A stretch of DNA of 64,000 nt. Source: Gammaproteobacteria bacterium (GTDB lineage Bacteria > Pseudomonadota > Gammaproteobacteria > Steroidobacterales > GCA-2729495). Location of the stretch: positions 1 through 64,000 of the forward strand of contig JAAERX010000031.1 in NCBI GenBank assembly GCA_024229935.1, written 5' to 3'. This document shows, in pieces, positions 63,985 to 64,000 of this stretch. Below the pieces are notes generated by a model, which worked only from the letters and a program-made list of their open reading frames with translations, was not told the origin of the DNA and searched no databases. The number at the start of each line of letters is the position of its first letter. The stretch's first letter is position 1. Both the position numbers and the translations under genes were made by a program.

Positions 63985-64000
63985 CCGGTCTGCATTAATC

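Noticed and set aside
1-64000. rRNA, tRNA, CRISPR, phage or transposase genes
   Set aside because: Intergenic regions were scanned by eye; no cloverleaf with a TTCRA-type arm, no rRNA stretch, no regular repeat-spacer pattern and no transposase motif was seen. A tRNAscan run would settle it.

Overview
The window reads as a chromosomal segment of an aquatic, heterotrophic gammaproteobacterium. The main pointers are a homodimeric AceE-type pyruvate dehydrogenase E1, AvtA-type valine-pyruvate aminotransferase, NadA/NadB, a YbdG-like MscS channel, a CpxRA-like two-component pair, a MacAB-like exporter and a TonB-dependent receptor. No rRNA, tRNA, CRISPR array, transposase or phage gene was found. 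The species cannot be named from the sequence.

Layout. (1) 1-4.3 kb: start of a minus-strand gene, a PaaK/CapK-like adenylate-forming enzyme, a SEC-C mini-protein, an MscS channel, and an antiporter gene cut short exactly at a 59-bp palindromic element. (2) 4.3-12.1 kb: an exopolysaccharide locus that is partly decayed. Intact genes are a GT-C membrane glycosyltransferase, an SGNH hydrolase, a GT4 glycosyltransferase, manB and manC. Remnants are a flippase-like fragment and a doubly frameshifted MBOAT O-acetyltransferase. (3) 12.2-19.4 kb: a divinyl-chlorophyllide-reductase-like atypical SDR, an HD-GYP protein lacking the HD histidine, a Rieske oxygenase, a SCO protein, UppP and a long unknown protein. 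(4) 19.5-22.3 kb: a Fur-box-preceded porin / FMN-binding / PepSY operon. (5) 22.3-27.8 kb: a bilin-reductase-superfamily protein resembling red chlorophyll catabolite reductase (RCCR), in operon with an MFS carrier. Next come a nitroreductase coupled to a TPR-2OG oxygenase and a luciferase-like oxidoreductase. (6) 28.2-38.1 kb: TonB receptor, thioesterase + nadB + nadA, aceE, flavin-reductase-like protein. (7) 38.5-48.5 kb: a propionyl/methylmalonyl-CoA module (MatB-like ligase, CitE-like lyase, mutase, pccB, pccA, meaB, epimerase). (8) 48.5-64 kb: a small zinc-ribbon-like protein, a membrane protein, a two-component pair, FabD, AvtA, a deoxyinosine glycosylase, a SHOCT gene with an in-frame amber codon, a second MFS carrier, a TVP38-disulfide-reductase fusion, a MacAB-like exporter and a second Rieske oxygenase.

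The most interesting thread is a scattered set of genes whose nearest recognisable relatives act on chlorophyll or bilins. These are two paralogous Rieske oxygenases with the same iron-site layout as the pheophorbide a oxygenase group but an unusually long Rieske loop, one RCCR-like protein with its own MFS carrier, and one divinyl reductase-like SDR. A tetrapyrrole-degrading or -modifying capacity is an inference only. The sequence shows the families, not the substrates.
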